Positions 18,498-28,974 are shown, numbered from the stretch's first letter. The stretch: 64,000 nucleotides of DNA from an uncultured Methylococcaceae bacterium (GCA_903917345.1 CAIXAE010000003.1:80680-144679); one strand, 5' to 3'. The notes: generated by a model from the letters alone, not told the origin. A program made the numbers and translations.

Positions 18498-21400
18498 ATG
18501 ATTCATCATTTTAAGCGAGCAACTCGGCATTTAATCTTTTGGTCTTTAATTGCCGCGGCGCTCAGTTTAACCACGCTACGCGTGTTAATGTTAAGTGTTG
18601 CTGATTACAAAGCCGACTTATCCTCCAAAGTGACTGAGTTAGTGGGTGTTCCACTCACTATTGGTAAATTAAGCGCTAATATGCGCGGTTATCGACCTGA
18701 GTTAGTCTTGCAAGATATCAAACTCTCCTCTACGGTGCTCAATGCACCGCCAGCCATACAGTTAAAAGAAATTCGTTTAGGCATTAATCTTATTGATCTC
18801 TTGTTCAGTAGGGAAGTTTTATCATCCTCTCGTGTGAGCTTGGTAGGCGCCAAGTTAGAAGTGACTCGTAAAGCGGATGGGAGTATTTCTATTGTTGGAT
18901 TAAAAGAAGGTGATGAACAGCCCTTATGGTTGTTGCACGGAGCTCAATATGAGGTTTTAGCCAGTGAATTGACTTGGTTAGATCAAAAGACCCATTCTAA
19001 AGCCGTTAAATTGGATGCGGTCAACTTGGCCATTATGAATGATGGCTCTCAGCATAAGATCAATATTAAGACTAATTTGCCGGGAAAATATGGCGACCAC
19101 TTAACGGTAGCCATGAACTTTGTAGGGGACACTTTTAATACTACAGAGCTGAATGGACAGATTTATGTGGAGGGTAAAAATCTTAGTTTGCCCGCTTTAA
19201 TGCTACTAAATTTGCCTGTGAGAGGCGTGATTACTTCGGGTGCGGGTGATATTAAGCTTTGGAGTGACTTACAACATTCTCAATTAGTATCGTTGCAAGC
19301 TGAAGTCAATTTTCAGCAGTTGAATATTCAGTTGCCTAATCATGATGCTTTTATAGCGAATGACTTAAAAGCCAAGCTTAAGGGGCACTTGCAAGATAAA
19401 CGTTGGCAGTTTGATGTAGAGCAGTTTCTCTTAAAAACTAAAGAGGCTAACGAAGATAAAGTTTGGCCAGATGCGATTTTTAGTGTGTCAGGTGTACTTA
19501 ACGATACGGATGATTTTCAGCATGTATCGGCTTATATGAGGCAGATCGATGTAGCAGAGTTAGCAAGGATTGTGCAGTATTTTGCCCCTTTATCAACAGA
19601 GCAGATATCGTTATTTCAGCAAGCAGATGCTAAAGGCATGTTGGATCATTTAGCGATCTTTGGAGACGTTGATAAGAAAGAGTTGGCCGTAAGTGGATAT
19701 TTTAAAGGCTTGAGTTTCAAACCGGTTGCAGGATCACCAGGACTCGTCAATGTCACTGGCTTTGTTAAAGGCACAGATAAAGACGGTTTTTTAAGTTTCG
19801 CATCCCATGATGTTTTGGTGCTGGCACCCGATGTGTTTCCTGATGCGTTAAAAATTCAAGACCTTACTGGTAAGGTCAATTGGTTGAATAGCGCTAATGA
19901 TTGGCAAATGAACACGGATACATTGCAAATTGATCTGCAGGACTTTCAGGCTAAGGCGCATTTAAATCTATCGTTACCTAAAAATAATGAACAGCCGTTT
20001 ATGGATATGCAGCTTTCATTCACAAGTTCAAATATTGGTGAGTTAAAACGTTATTTCCCGACTAAAGTCATGAAGCCAGCCGATGTGGTTTGGTTTAGTA
20101 AAGCGTTTATGGGTGGGCGGGTGACTCAGGGTGATTTACTGTATTTTTCTAAATTAGGTGCATATCCCTCTAAAAGTGTGGATGGAGTATTTGAAATAAA
20201 GGTAGATGTAGAAGATTTGGGTTTAGATTATTCCCCTAATTGGCCGATCATTAATCAAATTAATGGTTCAGTTGATGTTGAGCAGCGTGCTATGCGTTGT
20301 GAAATTACGCAGGGTAAAAGCCATGACTTAACGATTACCCAAGCAACCGTAGTGAACCCTGAAATGGGAAAAAGTAAGATCTTGACGGTTAAAGGCAGCT
20401 TAGAAGGCGAGATTTCTAATGTGTTTAAGTTCTTAAAAGCCTCTCCGATTAACTCAGAAGTCGGCTTCTTTGTTGACGCCGTAACGCCACAAGGTTCTAC
20501 CCCGGTTAGTTTAGATTTAACACTGCCACTCGCTGAGGAAGCGGTACCTAAAGTGTATGGGAAGGCTGAGTTAAGAAATACCAATCTTAATATTAATGCC
20601 TTAGATTTAATGGTGAGTAAGATTAATGGCGACTTAGAGTTTACTGAGCATGGTGTTTATAGCAAAACGATGCGCGGTCAAGCCTTAGGTAAGTCGATCA
20701 AAGTAAATATTAATAAAGAAGATCATAAACAAACTTTCGTAAATATTGCGGGTAAAGCAACGGTCAAAGATTTACAGCGTCAATTTACGATGTTGGATTC
20801 GGCATTAGTGGACGGTGCTTTAGAGTATCAAATAAAGCTGGGCTTGCCTTATGAAGGTGCCACTTCAGATTTGGAGTTAATTACTGATTTGCAAGGGGTG
20901 AGTTTAGACTTACCTCAATCATTGGCTAAAACAAAAGATCAAAAGAAATCGTTGGAGCTAGTCTTTGGATTGAGTGCAGATAAATTATTACCTATTACCT
21001 TAAATTATAACCAGCAATTAAAAGCGGCTGTGCAATTGGATTTAGAAGCGCATCGACTTTATTCCGGGCATGTCTTATTGGGAGAGGGTGATGTCCATCA
21101 AGAAAAGGATGCTGGATTAAGTATAGAAATAAATCAAACCCCGTTGAATTTTCAAGATTGGTTAGGTTTGGCTGCTCAAAAGCAGGACGATAAGTCATCG
21201 CCCGTCGATATTAAAAAAATTAGACTTCAGAGCCAGCAAGCACAATGGAAAGATACGCCATTAGGCGCATTTGATTTGACTTTAAAGCCTAAGGATGGAT
21301 ATTGGCTAGGTGATTTAGAGAGTGGGTTTGCCACAGGTAAAGTGAGTATTCCCAGAGATTTTAAAGGTTCAGATAAATTAATTTTGGATTTAAGATCACT

Positions 21401-22370
21401 TAATCTTTCTGCATTTAATGATTTAAAAGACAAGCCTGCTGAAGGAGCCTCAACGGCGGCAAGTTCGGTTGTTGATCATAAAGACGATGTGTCACCTAAC
21501 GATTTACCGTTATTGTCTATTAGTAGTGATGCCACATTTTGGCGAGGTGTTAACCTGGGTCGTTTGGATTTAGATAGTGAACGCATTAATGATGGAATGA
21601 CATTTAAGCCTATTCGGATTAATGGCAAGGATCAGCAGTTAAAAATGTCGGGTGTTTGGAAAATTAAGGGCGGTCTTCCGGAAACACAAATACAAGGCCA
21701 TTTAGATGTCTCAAATGCAGGTAAATGGCTAGCTGATTTAGATATCAGTAAAGAAATCATGGAAACCGAGGCAGATATTGATTTTACCGGGCATTGGGCG
21801 GCCGCACCTTATCAGTTTGAATTGAAAGACGTACAAGGTGGTTTAGATATTAATCTTAAATCCGGTCGTTTGTTAAGTATAGAACCCGGTTTCGGTCGCG
21901 TGTTAGGTATTTTAGCGGTAGCGCAATGGGTTAAAAGAATCCAATTAGATTTTAGTGATGTTTATAAAGAGGGTTTAACGTTCAATACCATCAAAGGTCA
22001 CTTTGATTTAATGGGCGGTAAAGCCACCACTAAGGATTTAAGCATTGATGCTATCCCCGCAAAAATTGGCATTGCGGGTGAGGTTGATTTGGTTAATAAA
22101 AGCTTGGATGAACTGGTCACCGTTGCGCCAAAAAGTGCGGATGCAGTACCTATTGCTGGTACAATTGTGGACAAAGTAACCGGCTTAATTGGGCAGTCTT
22201 TAACGGGTAAAGATCAAGAAGGTATGTTCTTCGGGTATCAGTATTTCATTAAAGGTCCTTGGGGTGATTCACAGGTTATTCCTTTGCATAAAAATGATGG
22301 TCTTGTTCAGAAGACGTGGTACGGCATTACTGATTTTCCTTGGAAGCAGGAAAATAACGAACAAAAATAA
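18498..22370 (+). CDS. yhdP: YhdP family AsmA-like envelope protein
   Basis: YhdP and its paralogues TamB and YdbH are inner-membrane-anchored proteins with a long beta-taco groove that bridges the periplasm and carries phospholipid to the outer membrane. This 1,290-residue protein has one N-terminal transmembrane helix (about 12-32), then a very long beta-rich region with no further membrane segments. It ends in an AsmA-like domain (residues about 1,100-1,280) holding GFGRVLGILAVAQWVKRI and GKATTKDLSIDAIPAKIGIAGEV. Length and order (rng-yhdP-nit-tldD) match the family. Its stop is 9 bp from nit. Confidence 0.93.
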   Translation: MIHHFKRATRHLIFWSLIAAALSLTTLRVLMLSVADYKADLSSKVTELVGVPLTIGKLSANMRGYRPELVLQDIKLSSTVLNAPPAIQLKEIRLGINLIDLLFSREVLSSSRVSLVGAKLEVTRKADGSISIVGLKEGDEQPLWLLHGAQYEVLASELTWLDQKTHSKAVKLDAVNLAIMNDGSQHKINIKTNLPGKYGDHLTVAMNFVGDTFNTTELNGQIYVEGKNLSLPALMLLNLPVRGVITSGAGDIKLWSDLQHSQLVSLQAEVNFQQLNIQLPNHDAFIANDLKAKLKGHLQDKRWQFDVEQFLLKTKEANEDKVWPDAIFSVSGVLNDTDDFQHVSAYMRQIDVAELARIVQYFAPLSTEQISLFQQADAKGMLDHLAIFGDVDKKELAVSGYFKGLSFKPVAGSPGLVNVTGFVKGTDKDGFLSFASHDVLVLAPDVFPDALKIQDLTGKVNWLNSANDWQMNTDTLQIDLQDFQAKAHLNLSLPKNNEQPFMDMQLSFTSSNIGELKRYFPTKVMKPADVVWFSKAFMGGRVTQGDLLYFSKLGAYPSKSVDGVFEIKVDVEDLGLDYSPNWPIINQINGSVDVEQRAMRCEITQGKSHDLTITQATVVNPEMGKSKILTVKGSLEGEISNVFKFLKASPINSEVGFFVDAVTPQGSTPVSLDLTLPLAEEAVPKVYGKAELRNTNLNINALDLMVSKINGDLEFTEHGVYSKTMRGQALGKSIKVNINKEDHKQTFVNIAGKATVKDLQRQFTMLDSALVDGALEYQIKLGLPYEGATSDLELITDLQGVSLDLPQSLAKTKDQKKSLELVFGLSADKLLPITLNYNQQLKAAVQLDLEAHRLYSGHVLLGEGDVHQEKDAGLSIEINQTPLNFQDWLGLAAQKQDDKSSPVDIKKIRLQSQQAQWKDTPLGAFDLTLKPKDGYWLGDLESGFATGKVSIPRDFKGSDKLILDLRSLNLSAFNDLKDKPAEGASTAASSVVDHKDDVSPNDLPLLSISSDATFWRGVNLGRLDLDSERINDGMTFKPIRINGKDQQLKMSGVWKIKGGLPETQIQGHLDVSNAGKWLADLDISKEIMETEADIDFTGHWAAAPYQFELKDVQGGLDINLKSGRLLSIEPGFGRVLGILAVAQWVKRIQLDFSDVYKEGLTFNTIKGHFDLMGGKATTKDLSIDAIPAKIGIAGEVDLVNKSLDELVTVAPKSADAVPIAGTIVDKVTGLIGQSLTGKDQEGMFFGYQYFIKGPWGDSQVIPLHKNDGLVQKTWYGITDFPWKQENNEQK

Positions 22371-22379
22371 GAGAGAAAT

Positions 22380-23192
22380 ATGACTAAGTGTGCAGCAATA
22401 CAAATGGCGTCTAGCCCTAGTATTAGTTTTAATTTGATAGAAGCCGAAAAGTTAATTGCAGAAGCGGTAAAAGCAGGTGCAAAACTCGTTGCCTTGCCTG
22501 AAAACTTCGCCTTAATGGGAACGCATGAAACGGACAAGTTGAATGCGAAAGAAATAGAGGGTACAGGCCCTATTCAAGACTTTCTATCAGCGACAGCTAA
22601 AAAGTACAGCGTATGGATCGTAGGTGGCACTATGCCTATGGCCGCAAACGACAGCCAAAAAGTACGTGCCGCGTGTTTAATTTACGATGACAATGGCGAG
22701 CGAGTCGGTCGTTACGATAAAATTCATTTATTTGATGTAAAAGTACCGGGTACTGATGAAGAGTATCGTGAATCTGATGCGATCGAACCGGGTACTGAAA
22801 TACAGGTTTTTGATACCCCTTTTGGTAAATTAGGCGTGGCTATTTGTTACGACCTTCGGTTCCCCGAGTTTTTCCGAAAAATGTCGGATTTAGGTGTGGA
22901 AATATTAGTCGTACCTTCAGCCTTTACGGCTGAAACCGGTGCCGCGCATTGGGAGATTTTATTGCGCGCAAGAGCAGTGGAAAATCTCTGTTATGTGATC
23001 GCGCCTAATCAAGGCGGTTTCCATATTAATGGTCGCAAAACCTTTGGTCATAGTATGGTTATAGATCCTTGGGGGGTGATTATGGACTGCTATAAAACAG
23101 GTGGCGGTTTTGTTTCTGGAGACATAGATTTAGAGCGCTTACATAAAGTGCGTGCTGCTTTTCCTGCTTTAGGGCATAGACGATTTTTCTGA
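22380..23192 (+). CDS. Nitrilase-superfamily amidase (deaminated glutathione amidase type)
   Basis: The 270-residue protein is a carbon-nitrogen hydrolase with the Glu-Lys-Cys triad: Glu41 in LPENF, the Lys in YDKIHLFDV near residue 115, and Cys156 in ICYDLRFPEFFR. This closeness to Nit1/YbeM/NitFhit proteins, and the yhdP-nit-tldD setting, suggest a metabolite-repair amidase acting on deaminated glutathione rather than a true nitrilase. It is cytoplasmic with no signal peptide. It follows yhdP by 9 bp and precedes the bamC-like gene by 13 bp, so all are probably cotranscribed. Confidence 0.93.
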   Translation: MTKCAAIQMASSPSISFNLIEAEKLIAEAVKAGAKLVALPENFALMGTHETDKLNAKEIEGTGPIQDFLSATAKKYSVWIVGGTMPMAANDSQKVRAACLIYDDNGERVGRYDKIHLFDVKVPGTDEEYRESDAIEPGTEIQVFDTPFGKLGVAICYDLRFPEFFRKMSDLGVEILVVPSAFTAETGAAHWEILLRARAVENLCYVIAPNQGGFHINGRKTFGHSMVIDPWGVIMDCYKTGGGFVSGDIDLERLHKVRAAFPALGHRRFF

Positions 23193-23205
23193 GGATATAA
23201 CGACG

Positions 23206-23835
23206 ATGCGTAGGTTTAAATTCTTTCTATTATTACCCTTAGTAACCGCTTGTACAGGTACCGATCCGCGTTATAGAGATACACAGATGTTGGAGCGCCC
23301 GCCTCAGCTAGCTGTGACTAAGCCCGTTGAAGAAATAGTTAAAGATAGCAGTGCCGTTAAACATAATATAGAGGGTACTGAGTTAGGATCTACGGTCTCT
23401 ATTAAATCCACAACACCACCTGTTTTGATCATTAAGCAACCCTTTAATGTAGCTTGGCAAACTTTAGGCAATGCCTTAAGAGCAGATAATGTAGAGGTCA
23501 CCGATAGAGAGCATGACAAAGGCCGCTATTTTGTCACGTTTGATCCTAATAAAACGCCAGAAGATGAAAGTGGTTTTCTAGATAAAACCTTAAGTTATTT
23601 AAATGACGCGCATGTCGAAGAACGCTATGTATTAACCGTCACTGATAAAGGTCAGGAGACAGAAGTGCTCGTCGCTAATAACACAGAGCCCAAACAAAGT
23701 TCGAATAGCGAAGAGCAATACAAGTTGACGACGCCTCCCGCTGATGGCGCTGAAAAGCTTCTAAATTCAATTTATAAAACCATGAGTGAGCGCCCTAAAA
23801 AATTAGATAAGAAAGGACATGCGCACTCTAATTAA
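23206..23835 (+). CDS. bamC: BamC-like outer-membrane lipoprotein, short form
   Basis: BamC is an accessory lipoprotein of the BAM outer-membrane protein assembly machine. This 209-residue protein has a lipoprotein signal with the lipobox cysteine at residue 16 (LVTAC). It is followed by the BamC N-terminal lasso-like segment DPRYRDTQMLERPPQL, which in E. coli binds BamD. Then comes one globular domain (about 65-190) with VAWQTLGNALRADNVEVTDRE. E. coli BamC has about 344 residues and two helix-grip domains; only one fits here. dapA, its usual partner, is absent and the gene lies between nit and tldD. Assignment rests on the lipobox plus lasso. Confidence 0.8.
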   Translation: MRRFKFFLLLPLVTACTGTDPRYRDTQMLERPPQLAVTKPVEEIVKDSSAVKHNIEGTELGSTVSIKSTTPPVLIIKQPFNVAWQTLGNALRADNVEVTDREHDKGRYFVTFDPNKTPEDESGFLDKTLSYLNDAHVEERYVLTVTDKGQETEVLVANNTEPKQSSNSEEQYKLTTPPADGAEKLLNSIYKTMSERPKKLDKKGHAHSN

Positions 23836-23897
23836 AGTTTAGCTAGGATGAGTGAGTTATCTCATGATCCAAATCGCTACAAACCATTAATGATCTA

Positions 23898-25337
23898 ATG
23901 AAAATATTAAACTTAGCAAAACAGGCTATTTTGGTGCCCGCGGGTATTCAAGATGCGGACATCGAAAAAATCATGGCTAGGCTATTAACGTCGAGTGTGG
24001 ATGCGGCCGATATCTATTTTCAGTCCAGCCACAGTGAATCGTGGGTCATGGAAGGCGGCATCATTAAAGAAGGTAGCCATAGTATCGAACAAGGTGCGGG
24101 TGTAAGAGCCGTATCAGGTGAGAAAACCGGTTTTGCTTACAGTGATCGCATCGAATTGCCTGTATTGTTAGAAGCCGCCAATAATGTCAGAGCGATAGGT
24201 CGTCAAGGACAAGAAGCACAGATTGGATTGATTCATGCTGCGAATACCGTGCAATATTATCCTGTTGCTAATCCGCTCAAATCCTTGGGTGAACAGCAAA
24301 AGATCGATTTGCTACGTCAAGTGGATACACAAACACGTAAGCTGGATCATCGTATAGAAGAAGTGATTATTAGTCTAAGCGGTGTGCATGAAACTATCTT
24401 AGTCGCCAATCAAGATGGATCATTGGCGGGAGATATTCGCCCGCTAGTACGCATGAATGTATCCGTGATCGTGGTTGAGAATGGCCGACGTGAGCAAGGC
24501 AGTATGGGCGGCGGCGGTCGCAGTGATTACAATTACTTTGTTGAACTCAATAGAGGCTTAGAGTATGGTCGCGAAGCCGTTCGCCAAGCTTTAGTTAATT
24601 TAGAAGCACAAGAAGCGCCTGCGGGTAATATGACGGTCGTGCTAGGGTCGGGTTGGCCGGGTATCTTATTACACGAAGCCATTGGACATGGCTTAGAGGG
24701 TGATTTTAATCGTAAAGGCACGTCTGCATTCAGTGGCAGAGTCGGTGAGCGAGTGGCCTCTGATTTATGTACAGTAGTGGATGACGGCACTATCCCCGGG
24801 CGTCGCGGTTCTTTAAGTATTGATGATGAAGGCACGCCCACTGAAAATACCGTGCTGATTGAAAACGGTATCTTAAAAGGTTACATGCAAGATAAGCTTA
24901 ATGCGCGATTAATGGGCGTTAAATCGACCGGTAATGGTCGTCGTGAGTCTTATGCCAGTTTACCCATGCCCAGAATGACCAATACTTATATGTTGGCCGG
25001 CAAATATAATCCAGAAGAAATCATTAAGTCGGTTAAGAAAGGTTTATACGCTAAGAACTTTGCGGGCGGGCAAGTGGATATTACCTCCGGCAAGTTTGTA
25101 TTCTCAGCCAGCGAAGCATATCTGATAGAAGATGGCAAAATCACGCGACCTGTTAAAGGTGCAACTTTAATTGGTAATGGTCCCGATGTGCTTACAAAAG
25201 TTTCAATGGTAGGGACTGATCTTGAATTAGATAGCGGTGTCGGTAGTTGCGGTAAAGAAGGTCAAAGCGTGCCTGTTGGTGTAGGTCAGCCCACACTAAA
25301 GATTGATGGTATTACCGTTGGCGGTACTAGTGTTTAA
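23898..25337 (+). CDS. tldD: Metalloprotease TldD
   Basis: TldD is the active subunit of the TldD-TldE (PmbA) heterodimeric zinc protease that trims unfolded peptides, matures microcin B17 in some hosts and degrades CcdA. The 479-residue protein carries the metal motif [11 protein letters not shown], with His259, Glu260 and His264. Family-typical [16 protein letters not shown] and the C-terminal [20 protein letters not shown] are also present. The partner gene pmbA follows after 65 bp; having both subunits adjacent rather than separated is seen in several Gammaproteobacteria. Confidence 0.97.
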   Translation: MKILNLAKQAILVPAGIQDADIEKIMARLLTSSVDAADIYFQSSHSESWVMEGGIIKEGSHSIEQGAGVRAVSGEKTGFAYSDRIELPVLLEAANNVRAIGRQGQEAQIGLIHAANTVQYYPVANPLKSLGEQQKIDLLRQVDTQTRKLDHRIEEVIISLSGVHETILVANQDGSLAGDIRPLVRMNVSVIVVENGRREQGSMGGGGRSDYNYFVELNRGLEYGREAVRQALVNLEAQEAPAGNMTVVLGSGWPGILLHEAIGHGLEGDFNRKGTSAFSGRVGERVASDLCTVVDDGTIPGRRGSLSIDDEGTPTENTVLIENGILKGYMQDKLNARLMGVKSTGNGRRESYASLPMPRMTNTYMLAGKYNPEEIIKSVKKGLYAKNFAGGQVDITSGKFVFSASEAYLIEDGKITRPVKGATLIGNGPDVLTKVSMVGTDLELDSGVGSCGKEGQSVPVGVGQPTLKIDGITVGGTSV

Positions 25338-25402
25338 TGGCTCCCTCCGCTTTTAAATAGATAAGTTGTTTAGACATCTAAAAATTATAAAAAGAGAAAA
25401 CC

Positions 25403-26734
25403 GTGCAAAATCAGCAAGAAGTAAATCGATTAAAAGATATTGTTCAAAACTTATTAGATGAAGCCAAACAGCAGGGCGCAACGGCGGCTGAAGCAGGCTT
25501 AAGTCAAGAAAATGGCTTGTCAGTATCGGTGCGTTTAGGGGATGTGGAAACGATTGAACATCACTGTAGCCAAGGTTTGGGCATTACTGTTTATTTCGGC
25601 CAACGTAAAGGCTCCGCCAGTACGACTGATTTATCAGTTGAATCCATTAAAGAAACCGTCAGTGCAGCCTGCAGTATTGCGCGATATACCAGTGAAGATG
25701 AATATGCGGGTTTACCTGAAAAAGCATTATTAGCGACTTCATTCCCTGATCTTGATGTAAACCATCCTTGGGCCATCACGGCTGATGAGGCGATTGCGTT
25801 AGCGATTGAATGTGAAGATGCGGCGCGACATTATGATGCTGAAATCACCAACTCAGAAGGTGCGTCGGTAAATACCCATCAAGGGATTCATGTCTTAGGC
25901 AATAGCTTAGGCTTTTTGCACGGATCGTTGTCTACACGTCATTCTTTAAGTTGTTCTGTGTTAGCGCAACGAGGTGAAAGTATGCAACGCGATTATTGGT
26001 ACACCGTTGCGAGAAACGCTAATAATCTAGAAGCGGCTGTTGAAGTGGGACAAAAAGCAGCGCAACGTACGTTAAGACGATTAGAAGGACGTAGTCTTTC
26101 AACGCGCCAATGCCCTGTTTTATATAGTGCAGAGATTGCCTCAGGTTTATTATCTTCTTTTATTGGCGCTATATCTGGCGGCAATTTATATCGTAAGTCT
26201 TCATTCTTATTAGATGCTTTAGATACACAAGTATTTCCTGGATTTGTCCATATTCATGAGCAACCTCATTTGATCGGTGCATCCGGTAGCTCGGCTTATG
26301 ATAGTGAAGGCGTAGCAACACATACTCGTGATTTAGTCACTGACGGCATCTTGCGCAGTTATGTTTTAGGCACTTATTCTGCGCGTAAATTAGGTTTACA
26401 CAGTACCGGTAATGCGGGCGGGGTGCGTAACTTAACGATTGATCCAGGTGTGTTGGACTTTGATGGTCTATTAAAACAAATGGATACGGGTTTGTTGGTC
26501 ACAGAATTAATGGGGCAAGGCGTTAATATCTTAACGGGTGATTATTCTCGTGGTGCGGCAGGTTTTTGGGTAGAAAAGGGTCAGATTCAATACCCTGTTG
26601 AAGAGATTACCATCGCGGGTAATCTAAAAGATATGCTCAGAAACATCGTTGCCGTCGGTAATGATGTCGATTATCGCGGTAATGTCCGAACCGGTTCAAT
26701 CTTAGTTGAACGCATGTCAATAGCTGGGCAATAA
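25403..26734 (+). CDS. pmbA: Metalloprotease subunit PmbA (TldE)
   Basis: PmbA/TldE is the partner of TldD. The 443-residue protein aligns with TldD in general plan but lacks the HExxxH metal motif, as expected for this subunit. GLGITVYFGQRKGSASTTDL, HTRDLVTDGILRSYVLGTYSARKLG and the C-terminal VGNDVDYRGNVRTGSILVERM are typical. Start is GTG at 25403 after AAAGAGAAAACC. The yjgA/darP gene often found beside pmbA is not here. The stop is followed by a long hairpin shared with the convergent pyrD. Confidence 0.96.
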   Translation: MQNQQEVNRLKDIVQNLLDEAKQQGATAAEAGLSQENGLSVSVRLGDVETIEHHCSQGLGITVYFGQRKGSASTTDLSVESIKETVSAACSIARYTSEDEYAGLPEKALLATSFPDLDVNHPWAITADEAIALAIECEDAARHYDAEITNSEGASVNTHQGIHVLGNSLGFLHGSLSTRHSLSCSVLAQRGESMQRDYWYTVARNANNLEAAVEVGQKAAQRTLRRLEGRSLSTRQCPVLYSAEIASGLLSSFIGAISGGNLYRKSSFLLDALDTQVFPGFVHIHEQPHLIGASGSSAYDSEGVATHTRDLVTDGILRSYVLGTYSARKLGLHSTGNAGGVRNLTIDPGVLDFDGLLKQMDTGLLVTELMGQGVNILTGDYSRGAAGFWVEKGQIQYPVEEITIAGNLKDMLRNIVAVGNDVDYRGNVRTGSILVERMSIAGQ

Positions 26735-26741
26735 GTCCAAT

Positions 26742-26784
26742 CTTAACCGTTCGCTCTGCGCCCGTCGAAGAGCAAACGGTTAAG
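26742..26784. terminator. Hairpin between convergent pmbA and pyrD
   Basis: CTTAACCGT at 26742-26750 pairs exactly with ACGGTTAAG at 26776-26784, and CGCTCT/AGAGC pairs further inside. It sits between two converging stop codons, so it could terminate both transcripts, but neither side has a T tract, so it is not a canonical Rho-independent signal. Confidence 0.5.
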
Positions 26785-26794
26785 CGGATTTAAG

Positions 26795-27808
26795 TTAAAG
26801 CGATCTTACAATATCAGCAATTAACTGCGGGCCTTTATAGATTAGGCCACTGTAGACTTGCACCAAACTCGCCCCGGCGTTTAATTTCTCTTGTGCATCT
26901 TCCGCACTTAAAATACCGCCTGCCGCAATAATAGCCACTTTATCTTGTAGTTCGGCCGCTAAGCCTTTCACCACGCGTGTTGATGCCGTTTTAACCGGTG
27001 CACCACTTAAGCCACCCGCTTCTTGTGCTAAAGGATGCTCTGCAATAGCCTCTCTAGAAATAGTCGTATTCGTCGCAATCACGCCATCAATTTCAAAGTC
27101 GAGTAATAAGCTGGCGATATGGCTGATTTCTTCATCCGTTAGATCGGGAGCAATCTTAATGGCTAGGGGCACATAAAAGCCGTATTCTTGTTCTAGGCTC
27201 AGTTGTTCATTTTTTAAATTAGCCACCAAGCGTCTAATTTCATCACCTTGTTGTAACTGTCGTAAATTCTTGGTGTTGGGTGATGAGATATTAATAGTGA
27301 TGTAGCTGGCAGAGGTATAGGCTTTACGTAAACCCATCAAATAATCTTCCGTCGCCTCTTCAATCGGGGTATCAAAATTCTTGCCGATATTAATACCTAA
27401 AATGCCGCTGTAGCCACTGTGCTGAGCTTGTGCCAATAAATGATCAATACCGGTGTTATTAAAACCCATGCGGTTAATAATCGCTTCGTGCTCAGGTAAT
27501 CTAAATAAACGCGGTTTAGGATTGCCGGGTTGGGGTCTGGGGGTGACGGTCCCTATTTCTATAAAACCAAACCCTAAGGCGTCTAAAGCATTAATGTAAT
27601 CGCCGTTCTTATCTAGGCCGGCCGCTAATCCCACGGGGTTTTTAAAATGTAAACCCATCACTTCAACGGGTTTCTCAGGCAGTGTTGGATAAAGCAACGC
27701 ACTAAGGCCGCTGCTATCAGACAGCTTAAGCAACTTAAGCGTGACCTCATGGGCTAATTCTGGGTCTAGCGAGAATAATAAAGGGCGCAGTAAGGGATAG
27801 ATATTCAT
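26795..27808 (-). CDS. pyrD: Dihydroorotate dehydrogenase (quinone), class 2
   Basis: PyrD oxidises dihydroorotate to orotate on the inner face of the cytoplasmic membrane, passing electrons to ubiquinone. At 337 residues it has the class 2 N-terminal membrane-binding helices (LLRPLLFSLDPELAHEVTL) and the FMN barrel motifs NPVGLAAGLDKNGDY, GFIEIGTVTPRPQPGNPKPR and NISSPNT. The serine of NTTISRE is the class 2 catalytic-base region. GVIATNTT and AAGGILSAEDA are the phosphate-binding end. It faces pmbA and is 56 bp or more downstream of thiO on the same strand. Confidence 0.97.
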   Translation of the reverse strand: MNIYPLLRPLLFSLDPELAHEVTLKLLKLSDSSGLSALLYPTLPEKPVEVMGLHFKNPVGLAAGLDKNGDYINALDALGFGFIEIGTVTPRPQPGNPKPRLFRLPEHEAIINRMGFNNTGIDHLLAQAQHSGYSGILGINIGKNFDTPIEEATEDYLMGLRKAYTSASYITINISSPNTKNLRQLQQGDEIRRLVANLKNEQLSLEQEYGFYVPLAIKIAPDLTDEEISHIASLLLDFEIDGVIATNTTISREAIAEHPLAQEAGGLSGAPVKTASTRVVKGLAAELQDKVAIIAAGGILSAEDAQEKLNAGASLVQVYSGLIYKGPQLIADIVRSL

Positions 27809-27864
27809 AAGCGTTAAGTAATTGTCTGTGGGATATAGAAATCTAACGATAGTGGACCAGGGGC

Positions 27865-28962
27865 TTAGTGTGACACTATTTTATAAGGCGTCGGATCAAC
27901 CTGGGTTGGGCGCTTTAACAGCAGATCCACCATCAATTGTGCAGAAGCAGGACCCATAATAAGCCCGTTTCTAAAATGACCGGCATTAATACTTAAATTG
28001 CTGATCTCAGGATGTTGATCAATATAAGGCACACCTTCTGCTGTACCCGGTCTTAAGCCGGCCCAATGATGTAACAACGGGGCTTCTTTAAGTGTGGGCA
28101 TCAATTGATACGCAAAGTCAGAGAGCTTTTCTTTAGCGGCTGAAGTAGGGGTTTTATTAAAATTATTGTACTCAACCGTGCTGCCCGCTAATATTTTTCC
28201 ATCCCGTCTAGGGATTAAATACTGATCACCGTCTAATACCATAGTCTTTAAGGTATGGGGTGCACCATCAAATAACAACATTTGACCTTTGACGGGTTGC
28301 ACTTCGGGGCGCTGATTAATGATGTCAGGAAACAGTCGTTTAAATAGTTTACCTGTCCATGCACCAGCAGACATCATCAGGTTTTGCACCGGCATGTGGC
28401 CTTTGCTGGTAGCAATATGGCAGATTCTGTTGTTTTGAATGCTTACATCCAGCAGTTCACATTCTTCAATAATGTTGATGCCTTTATTAATTAGGTCTTG
28501 CGTCAGTGATTTTACTAAGCGTGGATTACGGGCTTGAGCAATAGTGGATAAATAGATCGGGTTAAGCGGTGCGGTCACTAAGCCATCAAATAAATCCGCA
28601 GTAGGCGTTTCATAAGCTATTTGATGAGTATTACACCAGTGGGTGGCCGCTTCAATATCCGGGTTTTTAGTGATTAATAAACCACACGGGGTCCATTCGG
28701 GATCTTTTTGGGTGTCTGCTATTAATTGGCGGGCTAAAGTCGGATAGAGCTTTAGGCTCTGTAGTGTTAAGCGGGTAATAGCATCCGATTGGCGCCAAGG
28801 ATACAGGGGTAACAAGATGCCGCCGCCTGCCCAAGACGACTCTTGTCCTAAATGACTTTTTTCAATAACCGTGACAGTGGCCCCTGCATTAAAGAGTTCT
28901 CTGGCGGTGAGTAGGCCAATAACGCCGCCGCCAATGAGGGTAAAGTCTGAAGTTTTAATCAT
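27865..28962 (-). CDS. thiO: Glycine oxidase ThiO (FAD-dependent)
   Basis: ThiO oxidises glycine to iminoglycine, the nitrogen-carbon donor for the thiazole of thiamine. The protein, about 365 residues, has the N-terminal dinucleotide fold FTLIGGGVIGLLTARELF, SSWAGGGILLPLYPW, the PVKGQMLLF sheet and the C-terminal HWAGLRPGTAEGVPYID followed by GHFRNGLIMGPASAQLM. Start choice is between ATG at 28962 and GTG at 28974 (four residues more); neither has a clear ribosome site, and I prefer ATG. No thiG or thiS is adjacent and I see no TPP riboswitch upstream. D-amino-acid oxidase activity on other substrates is possible. Confidence 0.9.
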   Translation of the reverse strand: MIKTSDFTLIGGGVIGLLTARELFNAGATVTVIEKSHLGQESSWAGGGILLPLYPWRQSDAITRLTLQSLKLYPTLARQLIADTQKDPEWTPCGLLITKNPDIEAATHWCNTHQIAYETPTADLFDGLVTAPLNPIYLSTIAQARNPRLVKSLTQDLINKGINIIEECELLDVSIQNNRICHIATSKGHMPVQNLMMSAGAWTGKLFKRLFPDIINQRPEVQPVKGQMLLFDGAPHTLKTMVLDGDQYLIPRRDGKILAGSTVEYNNFNKTPTSAAKEKLSDFAYQLMPTLKEAPLLHHWAGLRPGTAEGVPYIDQHPEISNLSINAGHFRNGLIMGPASAQLMVDLLLKRPTQVDPTPYKIVSH

Positions 28963-28974
28963 GAAAGAGTACAC

